Assembly: GCA_023429995.1 (NCBI GenBank)
Contig: JAEZCE010000082.1
Coordinates: 1 to 22,190, forward strand
Origin: Bacillota bacterium
GTDB lineage: Bacteria; Bacillota; UBA4882; UBA8346
Length of the DNA: 22,190 nucleotides
Direction of reading: 5' to 3'
Shown: positions 15,311 to 22,190 of the stretch, piece by piece
How positions within the stretch are numbered: position 1 is the stretch's first letter
Layout of the letters: each line of letters begins with the position of its first letter
Made by a program: the position numbers and the translations under genes
The notes under the pieces: model-generated
What the model was told of the DNA's origin: nothing
The model's input: only the letters and a program-made list of their open reading frames with translations
Database searches by the model: none

Positions 15311-16285
15311 TTACGTTGTCTCCCGTTCCATCAGGGTAACCGGCAAAATGTTTTCCGCCGGGGCAACTTCGCCGTTAATTTGTTTGATAATCAGTTCAAT
15401 CGCCAACTTGCTCATTGCTTCAATGGGTTGTTGGATGGTGGTGAGCTGAGGATTGACCAATGAGGCCATTTTGATGTCGTCGTAGCCGACAATTTTGATA
15501 TCCGCCGGAATTTGTTTGTTAAACAGGCGGCAGGCCTGGATGACATGAATTGCTTTCATATCGCTGGTAAATACGCCGTCGATATCCGGATGCTCTTTAA
15601 ACAGATTGTAGATCAAACGCTCATATTGGGCAAAGTCGAAAACATCCAGGTTGGTCTGGACCGTAGTGTAATCCACCTGATGATTGATGGCTTCAAAGAT
15701 AAAGGCTTCATAACGCTTGTTGGCAAGCAAGTTTAAATTTAAATTACCGGCGATGTGGGCTAATTTTTTACACCCTTTGCGGATTAACAAATCGGTGGCT
15801 ATTTTGCCCCCTTCAAAATTATCGGAAGAAATATAGGGAATCCTATGGGTGATTTGGCGGTCGAAGGTCACCATGGGCAGGTTGAGATTGAGATATTCAT
15901 CGATTTCCAGGGTATGGGTCCCCATAATGATCCCGTCGACTTTATGCCTTTTCAGCATGTCCGCGTATTCCTTTTCCTTGGTCCGGTCCAGGTGTGAGTT
16001 GCATAATAACACCTTATAACCGGATTCATAGGCATAATATTCGATATAGCTTGTCAGTTCGCCAAAAAAGGGATGGGCTACGGTGGGGATGATCAGGCCG
16101 ATCAGGTTGGATTTTTTGCGGAACAATGAACGGGCGATCTCATTGGGTTGGTAATCGAGCTCTGCCATAGCCTGATATACTTTTTGACGGGTGCTTTCGC
16201 TGATATAACCGCGGTTGTTGAGCACCCGGGAAACTGTGGTAACGGTTATGCCTGCCTTTTGGGCGACGTCTTTAATAGTGGCCAT
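15311..16285 (-). CDS. LacI-family transcriptional regulator, local repressor of the sugar locus
   Basis: About 324 residues. The N-terminal LacI HTH and hinge are classical: ATIKDVAQKAGITVTTVSRVLNN, then STRQKVYQAMAELDYQPNEIARSL. A periplasmic-binding-protein-like effector domain follows from about residue 60 (IGLIIPTVAHPFFGELTSYIE; later VDGIIMGTH, VFTSDMKAIHVIQA, IKIVGYDDIKMASLVNPQLTTIQQP). Two adjacent ATGs exist at 16288 and 16285. GAGGAA at 16296-16291 gives better spacing to 16285, which also yields the usual start MATIKDVA. The gene separates two divergently placed transport and enzyme operons that carry identical operators, so it is the obvious repressor of both. The inducer is presumably the imported sugar or a breakdown product. 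Confidence 0.93.
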   Translation of the reverse strand: MATIKDVAQKAGITVTTVSRVLNNRGYISESTRQKVYQAMAELDYQPNEIARSLFRKKSNLIGLIIPTVAHPFFGELTSYIEYYAYESGYKVLLCNSHLDRTKEKEYADMLKRHKVDGIIMGTHTLEIDEYLNLNLPMVTFDRQITHRIPYISSDNFEGGKIATDLLIRKGCKKLAHIAGNLNLNLLANKRYEAFIFEAINHQVDYTTVQTNLDVFDFAQYERLIYNLFKEHPDIDGVFTSDMKAIHVIQACRLFNKQIPADIKIVGYDDIKMASLVNPQLTTIQQPIEAMSKLAIELIIKQINGEVAPAENILPVTLMERETT

Positions 16286-16302
16286 CATCTTCCTCTTTCA
16301 GT

Positions 16303-16312
16303 CAAGCGATTG
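16303..16312. promoter_or_regulatory. Possible autoregulatory operator before the LacI gene
   Basis: CAAGCGATTG fits CAAnCGnTTG, the core pattern of the two strong operators (CAACCGGTTG). It lies about 17 bp upstream of the regulator's start codon. It is weaker than the others because the flanking bases are not conserved. Confidence 0.4.
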
Positions 16313-16376
16313 TCATATTAGTATCTATTATATTCAATAATAAGGCAAAAAAAAATACCCCAATATCTTTCGATTG

Positions 16377-16423
16377 AAAAAATCAGCTGAAGGCAGTCTT
16401 CAGAAAGTTCGGGATGATTTTTT
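16377..16423. other. Orphan two-tier hairpin between divergent genes
   Basis: AAAAAATCA (16377-16385) pairs perfectly with TGATTTTTT (16415-16423). Inside it, CTGAAG (16387-16392) pairs with CTTCAG (16398-16403). The T-rich 3' side looks like a terminator, yet no recognisable gene on either strand should end here. The rest of the 16289-16671 intergenic region holds only the promoter and operators listed separately. Confidence 0.5.
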
Positions 16424-16583
16424 TTATCTGATTACCTTGCAAAGCGCCTCTCACACTCTGCGCGGGAATAAATAGGCGGCTTGAGTTGAACCAAGCTGAT
16501 TTATCTTTATAACCATGTTTTTTTAGTAAAATTTTCCGGAGATCGGAAGCATTTCGCGGTTATGATATAGATGGCGATTCAAA

Positions 16584-16600
16584 ATATCAACCGGTTGACA
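16584..16600. promoter_or_regulatory. LacI-type operator O2 (ABC transporter arm)
   Basis: ATATCAACCGGTTGACA is the exact reverse complement of operator O1 (15120-15136), so 17 bases are conserved between two otherwise unlike promoters. A related site, CAATCGATTA at 16610-16619, matches seven of the eight fixed bases of CAAnCGnTTG and touches the -10 box, and may be a second repressor contact. Confidence 0.85.
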
Positions 16601-16623
16601 TATAGGGACCAATCGATTAATAT
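16595..16623 (+). promoter_or_regulatory. Promoter of the ABC transporter-deacetylase operon
   Basis: A perfect -35 TTGACA (16595-16600) lies inside operator O2, with a 17-bp spacer and -10 TAATAT (16618-16623, 4 of 6). The start codon of the binding-protein gene is about 48 bp after the -10. The layout mirrors the other arm's promoter. Confidence 0.7.
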
Positions 16624-16671
16624 ATAAATGTCATGTGAATATTTTCTTAAATATTGATAAGGGGGATGTAA

Positions 16672-17973
16672 ATGAAAAAAACAAAAATGTCCGTTCTGGC
16701 AGTTTGTCTACTCGTGGCTTCTTTTTGGTTATTCGGATGTGGAAAAGACAACAGCACCGTAAAGATTACATTTTTCAACACCTCGGCAGAAGTAAACAAA
16801 CAATTTGAAGAATTATTTCAAGCTTATCACAAAGAACATCCCAATGTAACGATTCAACTAATCCCAACGCCCATCGGAGGCCAGCAACTGGAAAAATTTC
16901 AAGCGCTGTTGGCTTCGAAATCTCCGGCTACCATTGCCAATCTCGATCCGGGGACCATTGAGGTCTACAAAAATAAATTTTTGGATTTAGAGCCGGATAA
17001 GGCTAAATACATAAAAATATCGCAACCGGGGGCGATTGAAAGCGCTTTGTTGGATGGAAAATTCCTTGGCATTCCCTATACGGTTCAAGGTTATGGTTTA
17101 TTATATAATAAGCGGGTTGTCGAGGAAGCGATTGGAACTGCATTTGACCCGGCAACCATTAAAACCCGGAATGATTTGGAATCTTTATTGAAGAAGGTTG
17201 CCGCCTCCGGTAAACCCCCGGTGATGATTCATGGGGCCAATTGGTCCTTAGGCGCCCATTATTTGGGGTTGACCTATTCCTTGCAATCGAAAAGGGTTGA
17301 GGAAAATCGTAAGTTTGTCGATGGTTTGAAAAAGGGCGCTATCGATTTATCAAGGAATATGCAATACAATGGCCTTTTGGATACCTTTGACTTATTAAAA
17401 AAGTATAATGCCAGAAAGAATGATCCGCTTGTCGCCGACTACAATAAGGATTCGCTGGATTTTGCCAAGGGCGATACGGCATTCTATTTTATGGGCGATT
17501 GGATCTGGTCGACCATTGGAAACCTTGAAGGAATCGACAAAGAATTTGGAGTCATTCCGGTCCCGATTAGCAATAATCCCGAGGATTACGGCAATACCCA
17601 AGTCGCTGTCAGTGAACCGAAGCTGTTTGCCATCGATAATTCCGGCTCGACTCCAAAACAGCAGGCCGCGGCGAAAAAGTTTATTGATTGGTTGCTAACG
17701 AGTGAACGTGGGCAAAAGGCATTGGTTTTGGAAATGGGTTTCAACCTGCCCTATAAAGATGTCAAGGTAAAGAGTACCAATGTCCCTTCGCAAGCGATCG
17801 GCCAATATATTAATCAGGGAAAAACCATTAATATCGGGGTCATTAATTATTTTCCGGCGGATTATTGGGCTAAGACGGGTGATTCCATGCAAAAATATTT
17901 GGCGGGAAAAATCGATCGGAAAGGCCTGACCCAGGAAGTTCAAGCCTATTGGAAATCAGTGGCCGGGAAATAA
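16672..17973 (+). CDS. Sugar ABC transporter substrate-binding lipoprotein (family 1)
   Basis: A protein of 433 residues. The signal peptide MKKTKMSVLAVCLLVASFWLFGC ends in the lipobox LFGC with Cys23, so it is a membrane-anchored lipoprotein outside the cell membrane. The mature part follows the family-1 carbohydrate-binding pattern: VKITFFNTSAEVNKQFEELFQAYHKEHPNV in outline at the start, GKFLGIPYTVQGYGLLYNKRV near 126-146, AFYFMGDWIWSTI near 275, and AAKKFIDWLLTSERGQKAL near 335. The ribosome binding site AAGGGGG is strong. It delivers a sugar or oligosaccharide to the two permeases encoded downstream. A 399-bp gap holding repeats separates it from the first permease, and such gaps often go with higher binding-protein output. 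Ligand unknown. Confidence 0.93.
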   Translation: MKKTKMSVLAVCLLVASFWLFGCGKDNSTVKITFFNTSAEVNKQFEELFQAYHKEHPNVTIQLIPTPIGGQQLEKFQALLASKSPATIANLDPGTIEVYKNKFLDLEPDKAKYIKISQPGAIESALLDGKFLGIPYTVQGYGLLYNKRVVEEAIGTAFDPATIKTRNDLESLLKKVAASGKPPVMIHGANWSLGAHYLGLTYSLQSKRVEENRKFVDGLKKGAIDLSRNMQYNGLLDTFDLLKKYNARKNDPLVADYNKDSLDFAKGDTAFYFMGDWIWSTIGNLEGIDKEFGVIPVPISNNPEDYGNTQVAVSEPKLFAIDNSGSTPKQQAAAKKFIDWLLTSERGQKALVLEMGFNLPYKDVKVKSTNVPSQAIGQYINQGKTINIGVINYFPADYWAKTGDSMQKYLAGKIDRKGLTQEVQAYWKSVAGK

Positions 17974-18011
17974 AAATTTATTACGTAGTTGTACACTCCC
18001 GGTCAGCAGGT

Positions 18012-18162
18012 TCGCCACGGGCACGTGAAAGAGTGAAAATAGGTTTTTTATTCTCCCGCAGGGGCGCATAGTTTTTTTACCAATGTTTTTCGTCTTTTCT
18101 CTGCGTCGCCGCGCCTTGGCGGGAGAATTAATCTTTTGACTTCGAAGTATTTTCCAGATAGG
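18012..18162 (-). repeat. Dispersed intergenic repeat, family 1, copy B (between binding protein and permease)
   Basis: The reverse complement matches copy A at 7891-8040. The exact shared 15-mer GACGCAGAGAAAAGA lies here on the minus strand at 18107-18093. This copy has a perfect internal inverted repeat, ATTCTCCCGC (18050-18059) with GCGGGAGAAT (18119-18128), enclosing about 60 bp, so the transcript could form a large hairpin. No gene is apparent in the 17974-18372 gap. Confidence 0.8.
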
Positions 18163-18204
18163 TGTCCACCCCGGCCCTGCCGGAGCAATTGAAAGGATGA
18201 AAAT

Positions 18205-18250
18205 GAGCCTAAACCCCTTAAAGGGTATTAGCCCAACTTTCGGGTCTATT
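18205..18250 (-). repeat. Short intergenic repeat, family 2, copy 1
   Basis: Read on the minus strand, this contains AGACCCGAAA, then GGCTAATACCCTTTAAGGG. The plus strand at 22007-22050 has AGACCCGAAA, then GGCGAATACCCTTTCAGGG, with nearly the same spacing. A shorter relative, CCCTTATAGGGTA, lies at about 15280-15295. Confidence 0.5.
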
Positions 18251-18372
18251 ATGGGCCTTCGTCGGCAATTGAATTGGTTTGCATTGGGTATTGAATTCTT
18301 GTTTTTACATTTACTTTTGGGACAGCCCATTTTCGTTGATTATTATGATAACATGAAAAAGGATTGGGTAGG

Positions 18373-19251
18373 ATGAAAAAAGGGAAATTAAGGGATATCG
18401 GAACTTTTTTGGTTTTCGGCGGGCCTTCCTTATTTGCATTTTCGGTTGTTATTTTGATACCCTTGATATTTGGATTGTATTTGACATTTACCAATTGGAA
18501 TATGCAGACGGGCAGTCATTCTTTTATTTGGTTTTCAAATTATCAAGAAGTGTTTCATGACAAAGCTTATTGGGTACAATTATGGTTTACGCTAAAATAT
18601 GTTTTTTTTACGGTAATATTTGCGAATGTAGGGGCATTTCTTCTAGGGCTCGCTTTAACGAGGGGAGTTAAAGGACAGAATTTTATCAGAACCGGTTTTT
18701 TTACTCCGAATTTAATCGGAGGACTGGTACTGGGATACTTGTGGCAATTTCTGTTTTCCCAAGTATTGCCTTACCTTGGCAGGCACTATGGCTGGACATT
18801 GTTTCAAACCTCTTGGCTTACCAATACCGATAAAGCATTTTGGGCTTTAATTATCGTTAATGCCTGGCAACTCATGGGCTATCTGATGATAGTCTATATT
18901 GCCGGATTTATGAGCGTTCCGGAAGATGTTTTGGAAGCGGCGGATATTGACGGAATCAGTGGTTTTGGTAAGGTTTCGCGGATCATCATCCCGCTGTCCA
19001 TTCCAGGCATTGTGGTGTGTTTATTCCTTTCGATTTCAAGGTCATTTTTAACCTATGATCTGAATTTAGCATTAACCAATGGCGGACCATACGGTTCGAC
19101 GGAGCTGGCATCCTATCACATTGTTCAAAAGGCGTTCCTTTCAAACGAATATGGAGTTGGACAGGCGGAAGCAATCGTCCTGTTCATAATCGTTGCAGTC
19201 ATTGCTTTAACCCAGGCCTCTTTGATGAAAAGGATGGAGGTGGATGCCTGA
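18373..19251 (+). CDS. Sugar ABC transporter permease (MalF/UgpA-like)
   Basis: About 292 residues with six predicted membrane segments, the first at about 12-35 (FLVFGGPSLFAFSVVILIPLIFGLY). The EAA loop that docks the ATPase reads EAADIDGISGFGKVSRIIIPLS, near residues 192-213. Start: ATG at 18373, nine bases after AAGGA; an in-frame TTG at 18364 adds three residues but overlaps the likely ribosome binding site. The stop overlaps the next gene's start, so translation is coupled. It belongs to the CUT1 type that imports di- and oligosaccharides. No ATPase gene is present, so a shared MsmK/UgpC-like ATPase encoded elsewhere is presumably used, as is common in Bacillota. Confidence 0.92.
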   Translation: MKKGKLRDIGTFLVFGGPSLFAFSVVILIPLIFGLYLTFTNWNMQTGSHSFIWFSNYQEVFHDKAYWVQLWFTLKYVFFTVIFANVGAFLLGLALTRGVKGQNFIRTGFFTPNLIGGLVLGYLWQFLFSQVLPYLGRHYGWTLFQTSWLTNTDKAFWALIIVNAWQLMGYLMIVYIAGFMSVPEDVLEAADIDGISGFGKVSRIIIPLSIPGIVVCLFLSISRSFLTYDLNLALTNGGPYGSTELASYHIVQKAFLSNEYGVGQAEAIVLFIIVAVIALTQASLMKRMEVDA

Positions 19252-20075
19252 TGAAAGGCAATAAAGTAATTGAATTCATCAAATCCCTAATCCTGTTTGT
19301 TTTGTTGTTCGCTTTTTTAATCCCTTTCTTAATGATCATCCTGAATACGTTCAAAACCACCCAGCAATTTGTGGAGAATCCTATTTCATGGCCGATCCGA
19401 TTCAATTTGGATAATTATATCAAAGCCTTCACCGATATGAATTTTGGGATTGGGTTTGCAAATTCCATTATAATAACGGTGATCGGGGTCGTGGCCATTG
19501 TTTTTTTCTCTGCGATGACTGCCTATCTGTTTGCCCGTTTTAAATGGACGATTAACAAAGTTTTATTTTTTGTTATGATAGCATCCATGACAGTCCCCTT
19601 CCAAGTGATCATGATCCCCCTGGTTACGATTTATGGAAATCTTGGACTTTTAGATTCCCAGCAAACGTTGTTGTTTATGTATTTGGGGTTTGGGGTTCCT
19701 TTTGCGACATTCACTTTTCACGGTTTTATCAAGGGGGTTCCATTGGCGCTGGAGGAAGCGGCCGCGATCGACGGATGTTCAAGGATACGAACCTTTTTCC
19801 AGATTGTTTTACCGCTATTAAAACCTGTTGTATCCACGGTTGTGGTATTGGATGTGTTGTGGATTTGGAACGATTATTTGCTGCCAAGTTTAGTATTACA
19901 ATCCCCGGAATTAAGAACCTTGCCTTTATCAACGTATAATTTTTTCTCTTCTTATACGGTAGATTTTTCACCTTTAATGGCCGGTTTGGTAATGTCGCTC
20001 ATCCCGGTGTTGATCCTGTATTTGTTTTTACAAAAATATATTATTGAAGGAATATCGGATGGCGCACTGAAATAA
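19251..20075 (+). CDS. Sugar ABC transporter permease (MalG/UgpE-like)
   Basis: A protein of 274 residues with about six membrane segments. The first is at about 8-30 (FIKSLILFVLLFAFLIPFLMIIL), followed by the typical extracellular stretch NTFKTTQQFVENPISWP. The EAA loop is EEAAAIDGCSRIRTFFQIVLPLLKP, near residues 166-190. The ATG overlaps the stop of the first permease (ATGA, with TGA at 19249-19251), a sign of coupled translation and a 1:1 heterodimer. Together with the first permease and the binding lipoprotein it forms a CUT1-type importer. Confidence 0.93.
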   Translation: MKGNKVIEFIKSLILFVLLFAFLIPFLMIILNTFKTTQQFVENPISWPIRFNLDNYIKAFTDMNFGIGFANSIIITVIGVVAIVFFSAMTAYLFARFKWTINKVLFFVMIASMTVPFQVIMIPLVTIYGNLGLLDSQQTLLFMYLGFGVPFATFTFHGFIKGVPLALEEAAAIDGCSRIRTFFQIVLPLLKPVVSTVVVLDVLWIWNDYLLPSLVLQSPELRTLPLSTYNFFSSYTVDFSPLMAGLVMSLIPVLILYLFLQKYIIEGISDGALK

Positions 20076-20107
20076 AAGCATGGATAGCTAAAAAAGGAGG
20101 AGTGGAA

Positions 20108-21067
20108 ATGCCGATTTTTGATCTGCCTTTCGAGGAGTTGCAAAAATATAACGGAATCAACCCTTGCCCCAATGATTTTGATGAATACTGGGATAACGCT
20201 CTTGCAGAGATGAGGGAGATAAATCCTCAGGTTAAACTGATCAAATCCGAATTTCAAGCTCCTTTTGCCGAGTGTTTCGATTTGTATTATACCGGTGTGC
20301 GGGGGGCTATCATTCATGCCAAATATCTGCGGCCTAAAGATGCGCCTTCGAAACATCCCGCGGTTTTAATGTTTCATGGATATACCTGCAACTCCGGGGA
20401 TTGGAACGATAAACTGGGTTATGTAGCCCTGGGCTTTTCGGTTTTGGCAATGGATTGCCGCGGCCAGGGGGGCTTGTCGGAGGATTTGGGAGGAGTTAAG
20501 GGGAATACTTTTCATGGGCAAATCATCCGCGGTTTGGATGATAAACCGGAAAATCTGCTGTTCCGGCAAATTTTTCTGGATACGGCGGAGTTGGCTGACA
20601 TTGCCATGAATATGCCGGAGGTTGATGAAAATAGGGTATGTGTTACAGGAGGCTCCCAAGGTGGAGCGCTGACTTTGGCATGCGCGTCCCTGGAGCCCCG
20701 GATTAAACGGGCGGCTCCGGTTTATCCATTTCTTTGCGATTATAAACGGGTGTGGGAAATGGATCTGGCCCAAGAGGCCTATCAGGAAATCAGGGATTAT
20801 TTCCGGTTGTTTGATCCGATGCATAAAAGAGAGAATGAGATATTTACTAAACTTGGCTATATCGATATTCAAAACCTGGTCAAGCGCATTCAAGGAGAAG
20901 TGCTTTTGGCAACAGGCCTGATGGATACGGTTTGTCCGCCCTCCACTCAATTTGCAGCCTATAATAAGATCCGCTCCCCAAAAAGAATGCTAATCTATCC
21001 GGATTACGGACACGAAAACATACCCGGGGTGAATGATGAAATATTCACTTTTTTGATGGGTATTTAA
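20108..21067 (+). CDS. Carbohydrate acetyl esterase, CE7 family (acetylxylan esterase/cephalosporin-C deacetylase type)
   Basis: About 319 residues, alpha/beta hydrolase fold, no signal peptide, so cytoplasmic. The N-terminus PIFDLPFEELQKYNG is the CE7 hallmark. The catalytic triad is visible: Ser183 in GGSQGG, Asp273 in LMDTVCPPST and His302 in YGHEN, very close to the Ser188/Asp274/His303 numbering of the Thermotoga maritima enzyme. RGQGG near 118 is the family's oxyanion-region motif. CE7 enzymes remove acetyl groups from short, imported acetylated sugars. ATG at 20108 is chosen because AGGAGG (20095-20100) lies seven bases before it; the in-frame GTG at 20102 is too close. It follows the second permease by 32 bp, so it probably acts on the imported sugar. 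Confidence 0.93.
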   Translation: MPIFDLPFEELQKYNGINPCPNDFDEYWDNALAEMREINPQVKLIKSEFQAPFAECFDLYYTGVRGAIIHAKYLRPKDAPSKHPAVLMFHGYTCNSGDWNDKLGYVALGFSVLAMDCRGQGGLSEDLGGVKGNTFHGQIIRGLDDKPENLLFRQIFLDTAELADIAMNMPEVDENRVCVTGGSQGGALTLACASLEPRIKRAAPVYPFLCDYKRVWEMDLAQEAYQEIRDYFRLFDPMHKRENEIFTKLGYIDIQNLVKRIQGEVLLATGLMDTVCPPSTQFAAYNKIRSPKRMLIYPDYGHENIPGVNDEIFTFLMGI

Positions 21068-21084
21068 CAAAGGAGCATAATAGG

Positions 21085-21762
21085 ATGTTTCCCGGCAATC
21101 AGTACAAAGCGCTAACCTTCAGTTATGATGATGGAGTCGAACAGGACCGCCGTCTGGTAAAGCTTCTTAACAAATATAACCTAAAAGCTACTTTCAATTT
21201 AAACTCCGGCATGATGAGCAATACCTACCAATGGGACATGAAAGGCGTTCGTGTAAAACGTATGAATGCCAATGGATTGAAGGAACTATACCGGGGACAC
21301 GAGATTGCTGTTCACGGGTATAGCCACCCTCATCTGGAACAGCTGGATATGGATACTATCCGCAATGAAATTGAACAGGATAAGCTGAATTTGGAAAATA
21401 TGTTTGACTGTAAGATTTTTGGAATGGCGTATCCCTTTGGCACTTACGACTCCAGGGTCATTCAAGTCCTCAAGGAAAATCATATCGGGTATGCCAGAGT
21501 CGTGGAAACCACTCAAAACTTTGACATCCAGAGCAATCTGCTGGAACTTAGAGCCAGTTGCCACCATCATGATGCCGATCTGATGAAACTGGCCGAGGAG
21601 TTTGTAAAATTGAAGCCGGCCGAACCGAAGATCTTTTCGGTATGGGGGCATAGTTATGAGTTTGATGTTGATGGTAATTGGGAAGTGATGGAGCAGTTTT
21701 GTGAGTTCATCAGCAATCGGGATGATATATTTTATGGCGCCAATCGTGAGGTTTTTTTATAG
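21085..21762 (+). CDS. Polysaccharide deacetylase family protein (CE4/NodB-like), cytoplasmic
   Basis: A protein of 225 residues with one NodB homology domain. Motif 1 TFSYDDG gives Asp15 and Asp16 (general base and metal ligand). Motif 2 HGYSHPHL gives metal ligands His77 and His81. Motif 3 is AYPFGTYDSRV, near 115. A later WGHSYEFD could supply the catalytic His. No signal peptide or membrane anchor is seen. That is unusual for peptidoglycan or chitin deacetylases, which are exported, and suggests a small imported substrate. It begins 17 bp after the CE7 esterase with AAAGGAG in front, so the two are co-expressed. It would remove N- or O-acetyl groups with a divalent metal. Exact substrate unknown. 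Confidence 0.9.
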   Translation: MFPGNQYKALTFSYDDGVEQDRRLVKLLNKYNLKATFNLNSGMMSNTYQWDMKGVRVKRMNANGLKELYRGHEIAVHGYSHPHLEQLDMDTIRNEIEQDKLNLENMFDCKIFGMAYPFGTYDSRVIQVLKENHIGYARVVETTQNFDIQSNLLELRASCHHHDADLMKLAEEFVKLKPAEPKIFSVWGHSYEFDVDGNWEVMEQFCEFISNRDDIFYGANREVFL

Positions 21763-21807
21763 CTTGATCGCCAACCGTAATTAAAATCGAAATACAAACA
21801 ACCTTAA

Positions 21808-21852
21808 AGCAACTCTCCGGCTGGGGCGCATTCGGAAAGTTTGGCTGTTTTT
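21808..21852 (+). terminator. Probable terminator of the ABC-deacetylase operon
   Basis: AACTCTCCG (21811-21819) pairs with CGGAAAGTT (21833-21841) with one mismatch. AGC at 21808-21810 may extend the stem with GCT across a small bulge. A run of five T follows at 21848-21852. The bulge and the offset T-run make this less certain than the other terminators. Confidence 0.45.
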
Positions 21853-22006
21853 ATCCTGGTTCTTTTTTTTTATGTCCTCCTGCCCCTCCTAAGCCACGGT
21901 TGCGGCAATCACGCTATTTTCAGCCAATGGGTCCCGCCAAAAAGGGGGGGCGCTCCTTCCGTGATCATTGTCGTTTTTTTATTTTAAACTTCAGAGCGTA
22001 GCCGGC

Positions 22007-22050
22007 AAGACCCGAAAAACAGGCGAATACCCTTTCAGGGCTAGGGTAGG
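22007..22050 (+). repeat. Short intergenic repeat, family 2, copy 2
   Basis: AGACCCGAAA followed by GGCGAATACCCTTTCAGGG matches the minus strand of 18205-18250 over about 40 positions with a few changes. It lies in a non-coding region downstream of the deacetylase operon. Confidence 0.5.
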
Positions 22051-22190
22051 TTTTGGGCCCATTACCCTATCCCTCGTATAATAAAGATGAAAGTAGTTGC
22101 CGAAACAACGGCAATCTGCAATAATTTTCTCGTATGGACAGAGGTGATCGTCCTATCCCTTGAAGTTTGAACTTCGTCTTTTAGACTGAT

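Larger units (their letters stand above)
21763..22190. other. Non-coding right end with possible promoter and hairpins
   Basis: No convincing gene occupies these 428 bp. Apart from the probable terminator and the family-2 repeat, there is a perfect TATAAT at 22077-22082 with only a weak -35. A short hairpin follows it, TTGCCG (22097-22102) with CGGCAA (22109-22114). TAGGGTA and TACCCTA flank a 14-nt loop just upstream of the TATAAT. These may be the leader of a gene starting beyond the window. All short start-codon frames after 22130 close quickly. Confidence 0.4.

Noticed and set aside
16440..16480. Possible third copy of repeat family 1 (CTCTGCGCGGGAATAAA)
   Set aside because: Only a short stretch resembles the repeat and the conserved GACGCAGAG core is absent.
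20366..20950. 194-residue minus-strand open frame opposite the CE7 esterase
   Set aside because: The sense strand encodes a complete esterase with an intact catalytic triad; the antisense protein has no domain and no ribosome binding site.
21900..22060. Possible T-box or riboswitch leader at the right end, suggested by GGTCCCGCC and several hairpins
   Set aside because: The T-box core (TGGNACCGCG) is absent, no known aptamer core could be matched, and no downstream gene is visible to judge.

Overview
The window looks like chromosome of a motile, probably anaerobic member of the Bacillota or a close relative. The clues are strong AGGAGG-type ribosome binding sites, frequent TTG starts, rho-independent terminators, a ykkC-class riboswitch on a purine operon, a Bacillus-type iron-sulfur PurF, and a LacI-controlled carbohydrate ABC operon with no ATPase of its own. 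The chemoreceptors resemble the reduced-HAMP type I associate with delta-proteobacteria, so I do not name a genus. I see no phage, insertion sequence, CRISPR array, tRNA or rRNA.

Layout. (1) 1-3641, chemotaxis: the 3' end of one methyl-accepting chemotaxis protein (MCP), a convergent XRE-type regulator, a CheW coupling protein and a complete MCP that is a close paralogue of the first. (2) 3692-11654, a purine operon: consensus promoter, PRPP-type (ykkC subtype 2b) riboswitch with its own terminator, then purB-purF-purM-purN-(FabZ-like)-purC-purD and a strong terminator. The purE, purL/Q/S and purH steps are not here. The hot-dog protein between purN and purC looks like FabZ but has Tyr where FabZ has its catalytic His. 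(3) 11734-12807, a lone FAD-dependent oxidoreductase of the geranylgeranyl-reductase/FixC type. (4) 12874-21762, a sugar locus: on the minus strand a uridine-kinase-family P-loop kinase followed by a GH13_18 (sucrose-phosphorylase-family) glycoside phosphorylase, then a LacI regulator; on the plus strand a lipoprotein binding protein, two permeases, a CE7 acetyl esterase and a CE4 deacetylase. (5) 21763-22190, mostly non-coding sequence with a probable terminator and a possible promoter for a gene beyond the window.

How the parts fit. The two arms of the sugar locus each carry the same 17-bp palindromic operator (TGTCAACCGGTTGATAT), in opposite orientation. In both cases the promoter's -35 TTGACA lies inside the operator. 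The LacI protein encoded between them therefore probably represses both arms together. This suggests one pathway: import of a small glucoside, removal of acetyl groups in the cytoplasm, phosphorolysis to glucose 1-phosphate, and phosphorylation of the released acceptor. The arrangement recalls the E. coli ycj cluster (GH13_18 phosphorylase, ABC importer, LacI regulator), with deacetylases and a kinase added. The substrate cannot be read from sequence alone.

A dispersed intergenic repeat of about 150 bp occurs twice in opposite orientation, once inside the purine operon (purM-purN) and once inside the ABC operon. A second, shorter repeat lies beside the latter copy and again near the right end.
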